64,000 nucleotides of DNA. Origin: Lophium mytilinum (taxonomy: Eukaryota; Ascomycota; Dothideomycetes; Mytilinidiales; Mytilinidiaceae). Shown in pieces: positions 1 to 9,809 of this stretch (positions are counted from its first letter, which is position 1; every line of letters begins with the position of its first letter). The stretch spans positions 622,708-686,707 of the forward strand of contig MU004195.1 in NCBI GenBank assembly GCA_010093605.1, read 5' to 3'. Below the pieces are notes generated by a model. It was given only the letters and a program-made list of their open reading frames with translations, ran no database searches and was not told where the DNA came from. The position numbers and the translations under genes were made by a program.

Positions 1-471
1 GACTTGAAGAGTTCTTTCAGCAGCATGAGACAGCAGTTCAGTAACCCAATACATTGCCCATGGCTGAACAGCTAGAGCGCACTGGTACTTGTCGCACAAC
101 CAGGTAAGCTGAATCAAGAGCTCTATGTCGATGGTCTTTGGAACTTCGTTGTGCTTGAGATGGACAATTCGGCACAACAGAACCGTCGCGTAGGGATCGT
201 CCTCTGGAAGTGAAACCTCGCGCGGCGACGAAGAGGAGAGGCCTTCCATAGAGGTTAGCGTAAACATCTAACGGGTTAGAGATTGCTTTTACATACCTTG
301 ACTCTCCGCGAAACCTCCGGTGAACATGGCTCTGAATACCGGCGACGCACGTGAGAGCATGTTCGAGGATACGAGGAGGCGGCTGCTGCGTCCGTCGGCG
401 AAGTTCAGTATCACGTCGCCGTAGCTTTCCAGGATGACCAGGCCTGGGGCCTCAGGATCAGTGGAGCCCAT
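1..471 (-). CDS. BTB/POZ domain protein, paralogue 1 (partial, runs off left edge)
   Basis: The ATG is at 471. Exon 1 (471-297) encodes an acidic start, then a beta-strand-rich segment ending in the family signature MFTGGFAESQ. A 54-base intron (296-243, GTATGT..AAG) is followed by exon 2 from 242 to beyond the window edge, with LSSSSPRE and a helical stretch containing CDKYQCALAVQPWAM. These are the order and motifs of the three neighbouring paralogues. BTB/POZ domains dimerise and often recruit cullin-3 ubiquitin ligases; that role is known for other members of the superfamily and is only possible here. The C-terminal half, which carries a Cys motif in the paralogues, lies outside the window. 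The intron after AESQ is shared with paralogue 3 but absent from paralogues 2 and 4. Confidence 0.8.
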
Positions 472-1181
472 GGCGGAGAAGCTTGGTCGGGCGGTGAGGT
501 TGTCGGGGTGATGAAGAAGAGAAAGAAGAAAAGCTTGAAGGTGTAAACGGAAGCTGTCTTACGTCATCAGGTCCGCACAAGTGAATGGAAGAGCATCGGT
601 AATATGGCACGCAGGGCACGAAAAAGGCGGCACACTTGGCAAGCATGCCGCCTTCTCCACACCTGTCTACCGCTGTTTGTGGTGCTTCAATGCAGTTTTA
701 GAGACACGATGAAGATCATTACTCTTAGCTTTGGGCTATTGGAAAACTCGTTGAAATACTCCGAGCAGTGGCAGACAGGTGTACACACGACCGCAAACAA
801 CAGATCTTGATGAGTGTGCCACTTATTTCATCCCCAGCGTGTATGGGTAGGTCAAGGTAGGTAGGTGGGTTTCACCTCTTTTGTCAATTTCTACATAAGT
901 ACTTACTTGGGATGTCCACAGTCTTTGTTCTACAGCAACAAGCCAGAAGTCGGTACAAACTCACTTTTCTATGCCTGTGGCTACCCGATGAGGTCTTACA
1001 CTTTTAGGTACAATGACAGGTTGCAGGTAGCGCAAATTAGATTGCTCCCCGACTCATTAGCTACTACCTAGCCAGGCCAACCCTCATAGTGGTGTCGAGT
1101 GAGCCGCACTGGAGCCGAGCAGTAATGAATCCGTATGCCCAGACTTATGGCCTAATACTGTATCGTCAAGAACTCATCCCC
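472..1181. other. Spacer between BTB paralogues 1 and 2 with one degenerate repeat copy
   Basis: This spacer holds the likely promoter of paralogue 1 and the 3' flank of paralogue 2. From about 1032 to 1165 it contains a diverged copy of the roughly 150-base repeat found in tandem at 4.4-5.1 kb. The shared cores are gcaaattagattgc at 1032 and tagtggtgtcgagtgagc near 1089. No convincing gene was seen; the short open frames here have no recognisable motif. Confidence 0.6.
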
Positions 1182-2282
1182 TTAATGCTCCTTAGTCACT
1201 ATCAAGACCTCCCTGCAAGCCGTATGTCCCTTCTCACAAGGCGCTTTCCTAGTGAACACAACCTCCCTCTCCGCAATCCAGCACTCCAAACACAACCCAC
1301 TAATCCGCTCACCAACCCGCCTAATCTTCTTCTGCAAAGTTCTCGTGATCTCATCCCGCCTCGTTGCCGGGTTCGCACAGAAGCAACCCCTTTCGCAAAC
1401 CGGGCTCGTGATCTCTGGCAGTTGCTCAACTTTCTGCAAGATGTCAGAGAACGCGAGTAGGTTCAGACCAAAGATGAGCGGCCAGAGTCCCGCTTGGCGT
1501 AGCGCCCTCCAGTACTCGCCGATGATGAACTGGATGCAGGGGAATCCGCGGCCGTCGGGGGTGAGTTGGAGCTCTACGAATGGCTGGATGGCGGTTTCGA
1601 AGGTCCAGGGAAGGATTTGGCGGAATCCTAGGCGCTGTTGCTCGATGTGGGCTGTATGAAGGTTATTAGGATTTTCTTACACCCGTATTCGAAGCTGGGT
1701 GGCTGGATGCTTACCAGCAAGTTCCTCCATCAAAAACTCATGCCCAGCGCAAGCGATACGCATATGAATAGGGTGAATACGCTCGAAGATCAGAGCTTTC
1801 GTGACCGCTCTGAAAGCCCCTGCGAGATTCAGAGCGAGCGTGACATATAAAAGAACTTCGTATCCGCCCTTGCCCACCAGAGGCAGCAGAGGGGCAAGCC
1901 AAATGAGAGCCCATGGCTTGACGGATGCCGCGCAATCGTATTTATGGCAGACGGTCGCAAATCCTACGAGATCCGATAGGTAGACTGTTTCCGGTGCTCG
2001 GTAATCGAAGTGAAGGATCTTGCAGAGCAGAGTCATGGCGTCTTCATTGTCGTCGGGGAGTGGCACCTCGCGCGGAGAAGCGGAGGACAGGTTTTGGCTT
2101 TCTGCGAAGCCGCCGGTGAACATGGCTCTGAAGACTGGAGATGCAAGAGCGAGGACTTTCGATGAGACGAGGAGGCGGGTGTTACCGTCGCCGGGAGATA
2201 GAACTACGTCGCCGTCGTTGTCTAGAGCTATTGTCTCGGGTAGTTTGCCGGGCGGTTCGCTGTCTGGCTCGATGGCGTCCAT
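1182..2282 (-). CDS. BTB/POZ domain protein, paralogue 2
   Basis: The gene has two exons, 2282-1715 and 1651-1182, separated by a 63-base intron (GTAAGC..ACAG). The spliced frame gives 345 residues. The BTB fold covers roughly residues 20-150, with MFTGGFAESQ, SPREVPLPDDN and ILHFDYRAPE. A helical middle section follows. The C terminus has a cysteine group (VCERGCFCAN) and then GLCLECW about 45 residues from the end. The first half is typical of fungal BTB proteins with no kelch or MATH partner. The Cys-rich tail is shared only with neighbouring paralogues 3 and 4 and could bind zinc (inference). Unlike paralogues 1 and 3, this copy has no intron after AESQ. Expression and cellular role are unknown. 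Confidence 0.85.
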
Positions 2283-2650
2283 GATGGTTGTTGAGGATCG
2301 GTAAGAATGCGGTGGCGGATGTAGGAGGGGGAGAAGAGGAGCAATTCAACATGTAGATAGAAACAGATACAAGATGCTGGTCTGTGCTGATGGAGACGAA
2401 GATTGGAGGTGAATGGCTCACAGTACTCTTTCATGGCACATTCTGAAGTCATCGAGACAGAAGCGAACCATCTTGCCAGACCTCTTACCTCATTCGGGTA
2501 TTTCATGTAGTGACAGAAGGCTGCACGCAGTAAGTCTCAACGGAATTTTCTATGGGCTTTTGGATAGCTTGACACCTAGCTACACTATCCTCTTCCAAGA
2601 CCCAACATTATACCCCCTCCCCAACTCCCTAGACACGAGAGTCCGCTCAT
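2283..2650. other. Spacer between BTB paralogues 2 and 3
   Basis: A 368-base gap holds the presumed promoter of paralogue 2 and the 3' end of paralogue 3. No repeat copy or clear regulatory motif was recognised. Confidence 0.5.
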
Positions 2651-3851
2651 CTAGGCATTGCTGGAATCGCTATCGTACTCGTTTCCGGTCTGTGGGCTCA
2701 GCGAGCCGCTGCTGCTGCTGCTTGAATTTCTATGCTCGACACGACACTTCTCTTCGTCGTAAAGCTTCCTTCCTTCCTTCCAACAGTCTAGACAGAGGCC
2801 TTCGCATTGATCGAAGAGATCTTCCAAAGCTCGAGATAGGGTTTTCTTGATTTCCATTCCACCAGATGCTACCAAGCTTCCACACGGGCATAGGTCGGGA
2901 TGGCAGGGTAGCCAAATCGGGACGATCGGGTACATTTCTGATACCTTGTCCCTAATTTCCTGTAGAGTCATTTCGTGGATGTGATCCGACAGAGGCCAGA
3001 GACCGATATTACCGAGCGCAACATAGTAGATGCCCGTGATATGTAGAAGACAACCTCTAGGCTGGTATTGGCAACCCTTAATGGCTGGCGCGATAACGTC
3101 GTCGAAGATAGCGATGATCTGCTTTCGATTCTCCATCCGCTGTGTCTCTAGTTTCTCTGAAGGACTCGTTAGTATAAACAGACAATGAAAGATGTATATC
3201 CGTCATGATCGGGGTCTTACTAAGTAGGAGCTCGTGGTCGGGAATAATCATAGCAGATTCGTAATACCACAGGGTCTTGCGAATCCTCACAGGACGCTCA
3301 AGCATTAGTTCTCTCGTGAGATTGAAAAAGGACTCGGGCAGGTCAAGTCCATAGGCGACAACGAGAAGCCTTTCGAATCCCTCATCACAAGCTTCGTCCA
3401 TCAGAGCAGCGATCCAGACCATCCCATAAGGCCTCAAGGCTGCTGTGCAATTGTACTTGTCGCTCAAGACCACAACATCAACCACAGCGAACAAGTTAAG
3501 CTTCCTCGGGATCGCCGCAGTATCGAAATGGAGGACTCGGCAAATTAGCTCCATAGCGTCCCTGTCGTCGTCGGGTAACGAGACAATACGTGGCGATGCG
3601 GAAGAGATTCCCTTAGAGAATTAGCTTATTTATGTATTCATGAGTGGTACCTTCTATGATAATACCTGGCTCTCTGCAAAACCACCAGTGAACATAGCCC
3701 GGAACACGGGCGAGACCATCGTGAGGACGTGCGACGACACAAGAAGACGGGCAGGCGGCTCGTCGCCCTTGCCCAACTCAAAGATCACGTCGCCGTGCTT
3801 GTGGAGGACGATCATCTCCGATGCGGTGTCGCTGGGCTCGGGGTCACCCAT
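2651..3851 (-). CDS. BTB/POZ domain protein, paralogue 3
   Basis: Three exons (3851-3666, 3611-3221, 3156-2651) splice to 360 residues. The introns are 54 and 64 bases, with GTATTA..AAG and GTAAGA..CAG ends. The BTB domain carries MFTGGFAESQ, ASPRIVSLPDDD and ICRVLHFDT, followed by LSDKYNCTAALRPYGM. The C-terminal half has a Cys group (LPCHPDLCPCG), then GLCLDCW and a Ser-rich, acidic tail absent from the other copies. Intron 2 sits at the same place as the single intron of paralogues 2 and 4, so this splice site is ancestral. The extra first intron is shared by position with paralogue 1. The family assignment is firm; the molecular partner is unknown. Confidence 0.85.
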
Positions 3852-5200
3852 CGTGAAAGGTGTTGGTCGAGGCCGTGACCGTCCACGGTGGTGAAGAAGT
3901 CGGAGGAGCTTCGAAGAGAGTTTTCTAGTAGCGGACGGAAAAGCTTTGTGCCGCGATTTGGCCTCTGCGCTGGTGAGGAGGTGAAGATATATGGTCTGTG
4001 CTCATCATCTCACTTGCAATGGGCGTTCACCTCGATTTCGATAGCAGCCGGACTGGCGGTTGCTGTTCAGATGGCAGTGGCAGGTTGCCCTCAGACACTT
4101 CACAGACCCTGGAAAAGAGATAAAGTTGGATATTTAACAGCGTATGAAAGGACTCCCAACAGTGTCAAACCAATAGTGCTTTGAAAGAAATCTGTGTACA
4201 ATCTTCTGCCGCTGCTTCAGTGCTTGTGATGATTCAACAGATTGGTGAATCTTTAAAACGACGTCCCTACAATGTGTACGCTTGTCAGCCACTGTCTGAG
4301 GTAGCCTGGTGTGCTCACTGAATTCCCCAAAGCATTAGCTCAGAACACCAAAATAGTGTTGAGCCCCTTCAGGTAGTGGCAGATACAGTGACAAGCTATG
4401 AGTCTAGGCACGCGGGTTCGCCACTGCCTGAGGTACCCCCACAGGAACCTAAAGATCGAAGGGCGATGTCAAGTTTTAAGCAGTGCAGATTAGACTACCT
4501 TTTGACAGATTGGCTATTTAGTACCTAGGCTACCCCCTACAATGGTGTCGAGTGAACAAAGTTGAGGCCAAGTAGTAGTAGATTAGTGTGTCTAGACTTC
4601 ATAAGATCTAATGGCGATGTACAAGTTTCAAGCGGTGCATATTAGACTGCCTCTTGACTAAGCGGCTGTTTGGTAGACAGGCTGCCCCTTGCAGTGGCGT
4701 CTAGTGAGCAATACTAGAGTATATTAGCGATGAGTTCGTGTATCTGGACTTTTAATCTGGTACTGAGTGATAACGACCTTAGATTGAACTAGTTGTCGCC
4801 ACTGCTTAGGGTACCCTTACACGAATTCAAAAACCTAAGGGCGATGTCAAGTTCAAACCGATGCAGATTAGACTGCCTCCTAACTAGATACCTGCTCAGC
4901 AGTTAGGCTACCCCCTACAGTGGCGTTGAGTGAGCAACTTTGGAGTTTAGCAGTGACAGATTCGTGTGTCTAGACTTACGGAGGTCTAAGAGCGAGGTCG
5001 AATTTAAGCTGTGCAGATTGGACCGCTTTTTGACCAATTGGCTGCCCAGCAGCTAGGCCACCCCCTACAGTGGCGTCGAGTAAGCAACCTTGAAGTCGAG
5101 CAGTGGCAAATTGTTGTGCGAGAAAAATTGGAGAAATTTTGGGTTGCTAAAGGCCCTAGCTAAATGTGACTGAATTTGAGACGAAATCCGGCATTGCAGC
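3852..5200. other. Long spacer between BTB paralogues 3 and 4
   Basis: This 1.35 kb spacer contains no supportable gene. Most of its right half (about 4.28-5.13 kb) is degenerate tandem repeat, listed separately. The left part should contain the promoter of paralogue 3. Short open frames there have no recognisable domain. Confidence 0.6.
4288..5125. repeat. Degenerate higher-order tandem repeat (A-B-B-A-B-B pattern)
   Basis: Block B (about 150 bases) begins with gcagattagactgcc-like sequence at 4485, 4637, 4863 and 5012. It continues through a core resembling ctaccccctacagtggcgtc and gagtgagcaa. Block A (about 75 bases, core gccactgcctgaggtaccc) starts at 4420 and 4798, with a further copy at 4288. 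The spacing between the A copies at 4420 and 4798 is 378 bases, equal to one B step of 152 plus one A+B step of 226. A single B copy also lies near 1032, downstream of BTB paralogue 2. The CAGTGGCG core and its inverse CGCCACTG appear in A and B. This might reflect decayed hAT-like or MITE ends, but no target-site duplication was identified. Confidence 0.7.
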
Positions 5201-6318
5201 TCAGTGCGGCACCCGGCATTTCTTCTTACGATAAACCTTTCTTCCTCCCTTCACACAGTCAAGACACAGCCCACGGGTATTGTTCTCCAGTTTCGACAAG
5301 CGGAGATTCAGATCGTGGTTGGGAAGGTTTCCCGCACCGCAAGCAGAACAGCCATCGACGTCGCAATCGACATTCTTGCAATCCGGCAGATCCTTCACGT
5401 CTCGTATAAGTGAAGATAAACTCCCGCTGCGAGCCCAGTCGGTGATCGGCCAGAGGTCGAGCGACATTAAGTCACGGAGAAACCGAGCGGCGACGAGATC
5501 GCTGCATCTTCGATCCTTGTCGTTTAGTGCGCTGTCCATGGTTGCGTACACAACCCTTTCAAACTCGCTGACGATTTGCAGACAAACCTCCAAGCGGTCT
5601 GTCTCTAGACGTCCTTGGTGAGCATTGTTAGCATTCATTATTGCATCCGTGAATGAGAAGTATGTACATAGGACTTACCTAGCAAGTCGCGGAAGCCTTG
5701 ACTGTGATCCGAGTGCAGAAAGCCAGCGTCGAGGGTGTAGCACCCCCCAAGCAGAAACATCTTAGTGAGCTTCATGAAGGCCTCCGGAAGGTCGAGAATG
5801 TAAGTGGCGAAAAGAAGCTCTTTATATCGACCCTTGCAAGCGGATTCCATCAGCTCAGCAACCCAGAGAGTCCCATAGACGTTCAACGGCACCGAGCAGT
5901 CGTATTTGTCGGATAAAATTGCAAGATCGACTAGAGCGCCGAGACTGAGCTTCTTCGGGATGCGCGCCACTTTATGATGAAGTATCCTGCTAAGCAGTAC
6001 CATAGCGCGGGTATTGTCATCCGGTAAGGGTATTAGACGTGGTGCTGTAGAGGACAAATCCTGACTCTCGGCAAATCCGTGAGTGAACATTGCTTTGAAC
6101 ACCGGTGAGGCCAGGGTAAGAATCTTGGAGGAAACGCGCAGGTGAGTCACAGTTCCCCCGTCATTGCGGCCGAGCTCGAAAACAACGTCCCCGTGCTCGT
6201 CGAGGATGATGTCCGTTGTTGGCGGTCCGCCATCCGGCGCAGGCGTGCTCATCTTGGAGCAGGTGAGTGGTTGAAGGTCCATCGTTGGCATTCCGCCATC
6301 TGGCACAGGCGTGCCCAT
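5201..6318 (-). CDS. BTB/POZ domain protein, paralogue 4
   Basis: Two exons (6318-5679 and 5613-5201) with a 65-base intron (GTAAGT..CAAG, CTAAC branch site) give 350 residues. The BTB part contains MFTHGFAESQ, RLIPLPDDN and LSDKYDCSVPLNVYG. The C terminus has a Cys group (DCKNVDCDVDGCSACG) and GLCLDCV, like paralogues 2 and 3. The N terminus is peculiar: MGTPVPDGGMPTMD is followed by MSTPAPDGGPPTTD, the product of a local duplication that doubled the start codon. Initiation at the second Met (about 6252) would give a protein closer in length to its relatives. The family call is firm; the choice of start is uncertain. Confidence 0.85.
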
Positions 6319-6345
6319 CTTGGAGTAGGTGAGTGGTTGATGCCC
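6212..6345. repeat. Imperfect tandem duplication of about 66 bases over the BTB-4 start
   Basis: Two adjacent copies share ccgccatc(c/t)ggc(g/a)caggcgtgc(t/c)catcttggag(c/t)aggtgagtggttga. The duplication adds about 22 codons and a second in-frame ATG to the 5' end of BTB paralogue 4. Confidence 0.75.
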
Positions 6346-7678
6346 CGCCTGTCGGTGGTGGATGAGGTATGTTGGCTGGGGCGAGTGAGGTATCGATGAA
6401 GAGCTAGATTTCGAGCGACGAGCGGAAAATCTTTATGCCGGCATATGCGTTGAACCAAAGTGGAAAATCACCTCAACACCGTCCAAGGTGGCCCACAGAG
6501 CTACTAGGCTTGTTAAAACTGGCCTTTTCCAATTTTGATAATGTGCGAGAGGACCTCAAGCGTTGCTAGGCAAGTGTGTACAAGCAGAGTAATTGCGCGT
6601 CTTAAATATAGGAAGATTTAGAATAGAATGGCAGATTGAAGAGCTGCCCCTTCTTGCTCATGTTGAGGATGTTGGTGAAAGTGTTTAATCCGTACCTATC
6701 AATCTGCACAAAGCGAGTCCTCGCGCTCTTCGAGCGGCGTCGCATTGTTCTCTTCAGTTCGAGGTAGAGACATCCTCGAGGTCGGCTGAAAGCCTCTGAT
6801 TATTTTGTTTTACTGATAGGAGTTCTTTTATATCCCAAAGTCTAAGGGATCCGTAACCCCAGTCTTCAGAGCTCTCTCGTTATACCAAAACGTGACCTAC
6901 TATCGTACCTACTCATTTTCAAGAACTAATCTTGCTAGTATACGTTTGGGAACAAGATCGACCTTTCGTTGGCAGTTGGAAATCTTTATAAGAGTAGGAG
7001 TATATACTGAAAGGGGGTGGCGCTGATATATCGGAGGTGCGTCGGTCAGATCAAAGTTCGGGCGTACCCCGGAGGAGATCAGCGGCAACACGAGCGATGC
7101 CGAAGCGGCATCATTCGGCTGCCGACGAAGGATGAATCGGAGAAGAAGGAGACAATTGTTACCAATGCTGACTGCTCTGAGGCCCGCATTCTCATCTTTA
7201 ATGGGCTCTAGAGCATATGGAGGAACGAGAACCTCAATATAGTCGATCGAAAATAGCTTTCAGGTACCTTAGGGATCTGTTATCCATTAAGGGAAGGGTG
7301 CTGGCTCGAAAGCCTGAGCAGGAGCGCGCCTATAATTTTAAAAGACCAGCGCGGTGGTTCGACGCCTGACATTTCAAGAATGGAGCGTCGGCAGTCACAG
7401 CAGCGGCAAAGTCGCTGACTATCACTGCATAGGAGTAGTAATAACTGGAGTTGTGGAGTGACATGTTTGAGTGGCTCCGAGGACCCCCGAGAAAAAGCTC
7501 GACTGCGGCGGCTTACCTATTCACCCACACGTCATGCACTCGAGCTCCTCCAACTTTCTTTTATAAGTGCGCGCATGCTCATCACCGCCTCCACTCTCCA
7601 TCCATAATACCCCCACGACTCCAATTGGAACTAAAACCCTCGATACCCATCCCCAATTACATTGCCAGCTTCGCAACT
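6319..7678. other. Intergenic region between BTB-4 and RCF2 (divergent promoters)
   Basis: The two flanking genes point away from each other, so both promoters should lie here. A TATA-like TATAA is at about 7562-7566, roughly 115 bases before the RCF2 start, followed by a pyrimidine-rich leader. No supportable gene was seen in between. Confidence 0.5.
7562..7566 (+). promoter_or_regulatory. TATA-like element upstream of RCF2
   Basis: The sequence ctttTATAAg precedes the predicted RCF2 ATG (7679) by about 115 bases, and a C/T-rich leader lies between them. The assignment rests on sequence and position only. Confidence 0.35.
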
Positions 7679-8661
7679 ATGAAGGTCATCACGAAAGAAG
7701 AGGAGGCGGAGCATTACCGGTACGAGCTGCTCGACACCCCGCGGACCACATGATAGGTCATAAATCAATCAGCGCAACCGCTAACATGAGGCAAACAGTG
7801 CTACCGTAAAAGGCGGCGTATTTGGCATGGCCTTGGGTGCAGCAGTCGGCGGAGTAGGTGTATTCGCAGCATCAAAGCGATTCCACGGCTTCCGCCAGCT
7901 CACTATCCCCTTCCGAGCTTTCCTGGTAGCCTCGTCTGGCACATTCACTGGTAAGCCCTCACTATCACCAATCCACGGAATCGTCAATGCTAATACACAT
8001 TGTACAGGTATTATTAGCGCCGACCGCGCCTCGCGATCCTGGGACATAGCCCACAATGCGGACAAGCGCCGCTGGGAGGAAGAAGTCGCCGAGCACCACC
8101 GCATGCTCGAAGCCAACAAGACGCGCGGCGAGCGCCTCACCGACTGGGCGACCGAGAACCGCTACTCCATCATCTTTGGCTCATGGGTGGCGTCGATGGG
8201 CACGTCGTGGGCGATTGTCAGCCGGAACAAATACTTGACTGGCGCTCAGAAGCTCGTGCAGGCTCGTGTGATTGCGCAAGGTTTGACCGTCGCGGTGCTA
8301 CTCATCAGTTTTGCGTTCGAGTCGAGCGATAAGAGCAAGGGCAAGGGCCGGTGGGAGACGGTCAAGGTGCTGGATCCGAACGACCCGACGCACAAGCATC
8401 TGATTGAGAAGCGGATACATCACGAGCGGTACGAGGGCGAGGATCAGTGGAAAGGTACGTTAACATCCTGGGAGCTTGCTCAGCAGCTGCATATCTTGGC
8501 GTTGATGAATAAAATCCGAGCCTTGCTAACTTATTGTAGAAATGGTTGAAGCGGAAGAGGAGAGGATAAGGGAGAGGAAAGAAGCCATAAAAGAAAAGGA
8601 AGACGCGGACGCCAAAGCCAAGGGGTCGAAGCAGCCAAGGAAAGAGAAGGCCACAGCTTAA
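7679..8661 (+). CDS. RCF2: Respiratory supercomplex factor 2 homologue (HIG1 domain)
   Basis: Four exons (7679-7719, 7799-7950, 8008-8454, 8540-8661) splice to 253 residues. The start MKVITKEEEAEHYR joins across intron 1 to ATVKGG, as in fungal Rcf2/Aim38 proteins. The N-terminal half has a Gly/Ala-rich hydrophobic segment (GMALGAAVGGVGVFAAS) and LVASSGTFTG. The C-terminal HIG1 region (about residues 130-185) contains the NRYSIIFGSWVASMGTSW and LTGAQKLVQARVIAQG motifs with two membrane helices. The tail is Lys/Glu-rich. In yeast, Rcf2 associates with cytochrome c oxidase and III-IV supercomplexes in the inner mitochondrial membrane. Intron 1 starts inside the CCGGTACGAG sequence; without splicing the frame stops after PRTT, which supports this junction. 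Confidence 0.9.
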
Positions 8662-8977
8662 TCTAAACTGGTATAGACGACGACGACTGTACACACCACT
8701 TCCCGCTTTATTCCTTGGTTCCATCTTCTTACGTCGCTTTAGCGGTCTAGGGGACTCTAGACACGGCGTTCACGGGTCTCAAGTCATTTTCAATTTGTAC
8801 AAATAGCAGGATGTAATTCCTTTCTTCGGAGAACAAGTCATAGACAGGCCGCACCGATCGATATCTTAGGCCGTTATGTCTCTATCAAACCTGCTTTGCT
8901 ATCTCGCTTTTGCTAGTCTAGCTCGTCATCTCATTCCAATGCCTCTACCGCATCTCCGAACCCTCCAAGTCAATCCC
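8662..8977. other. Convergent 3' spacer
   Basis: About 316 bases separate the ends of RCF2 (+) and the 2EXR gene (-). This should hold both polyadenylation regions. Nothing else was recognised. Confidence 0.5.
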
Positions 8978-9809
8978 TTATTCAAAGCCCAACCAATTTA
9001 GCAACCAACTCAGCCAACCCCATCCACCCCACCAAAACAGCAGCAATTCCACCAACCCCAACAGCAGCTTTCCCACCCGAGTCGCAGCCCTCAAATGCGC
9101 TCCCAAGGTATACAACTCATCTATCGCCGCCTCTACCTCCGCAAACGTAACAACCGCCCCCTTCCCAAGCACCCCATCCCTCCCAACCCGATCCATCCTC
9201 ACCAACCTCACCACCGTGTCTTGGTGCGCAGCCTCGAAACGCTCTTGGTACAACAACCGCCCCCCGACTGTTCCTGGGAAGTTCGCCACCTCCTTCACTC
9301 CCCACGCCGGATCCGGCGCCCGCCACAACACGTTGACATGGCGCAGCCCGCGCATGCTGAACACGTGATTCATCGGCAGCTGCCAACCCGCTAGGTGCTG
9401 GATGCGGTCGCGCTTGCTGGGGGGGAGCGTAGCCAGCAGATCCCCGAGAGCGCAGCCCCTGTGATGTTGGAAGAACTTTTTGAACGTTAGCGGCGAGGCG
9501 TTAGGCGGCATCGTGAGGAGGATGTCGTCGGCGTAGCTGAAGTAGATCTGCACCGGCGGGTCGGCGTGGGGCTAGATGGTGAGAGGCCGAGGCGGCCAGG
9601 CGGAGGGCTTCGATGCGGGATTCGGAGCCGGTGTGGAAGATGGCGGGGGTTTTGAGGGGTTTGAAGCCGCCGTGGGCGGATTGCGAGAGGGTGAGGATGC
9701 GGGGTGGGGGCATGGCGAGAGCCCAGATGTGGAGGCATAGCTCTGGGGGAAGGAAGGGGATTTTGGGGAATGTCGGGGGTGGGGTTGGGAGGGGGGTGGG
9801 GGAGGACAT
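8978..9809 (-). pseudogene. 2EXR-domain protein with an apparent frameshift
   Basis: From the ATG at 9809 the frame reads into a 2EXR motif: FPKIPFLPPELCLHIWALA, PRILTLSQ and then AIFHTGSESRIEALRLA. The expected continuation (HADPPVQIYFSYADDILL, about 190 residues to the stop at 8978) is in another frame. No GT donor lies between the two halves, so an intron does not explain the switch. The break coincides with a run of four G (plus strand, 9568-9571); one base fewer would restore continuity. The C terminus is strongly hydrophobic (VGKLLLGLVELLLFWW) and may be a membrane tail. 2EXR proteins are abundant in fungi and mostly uncharacterised. The gene could be a recent pseudogene or carry a sequencing error. 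Confidence 0.7.
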
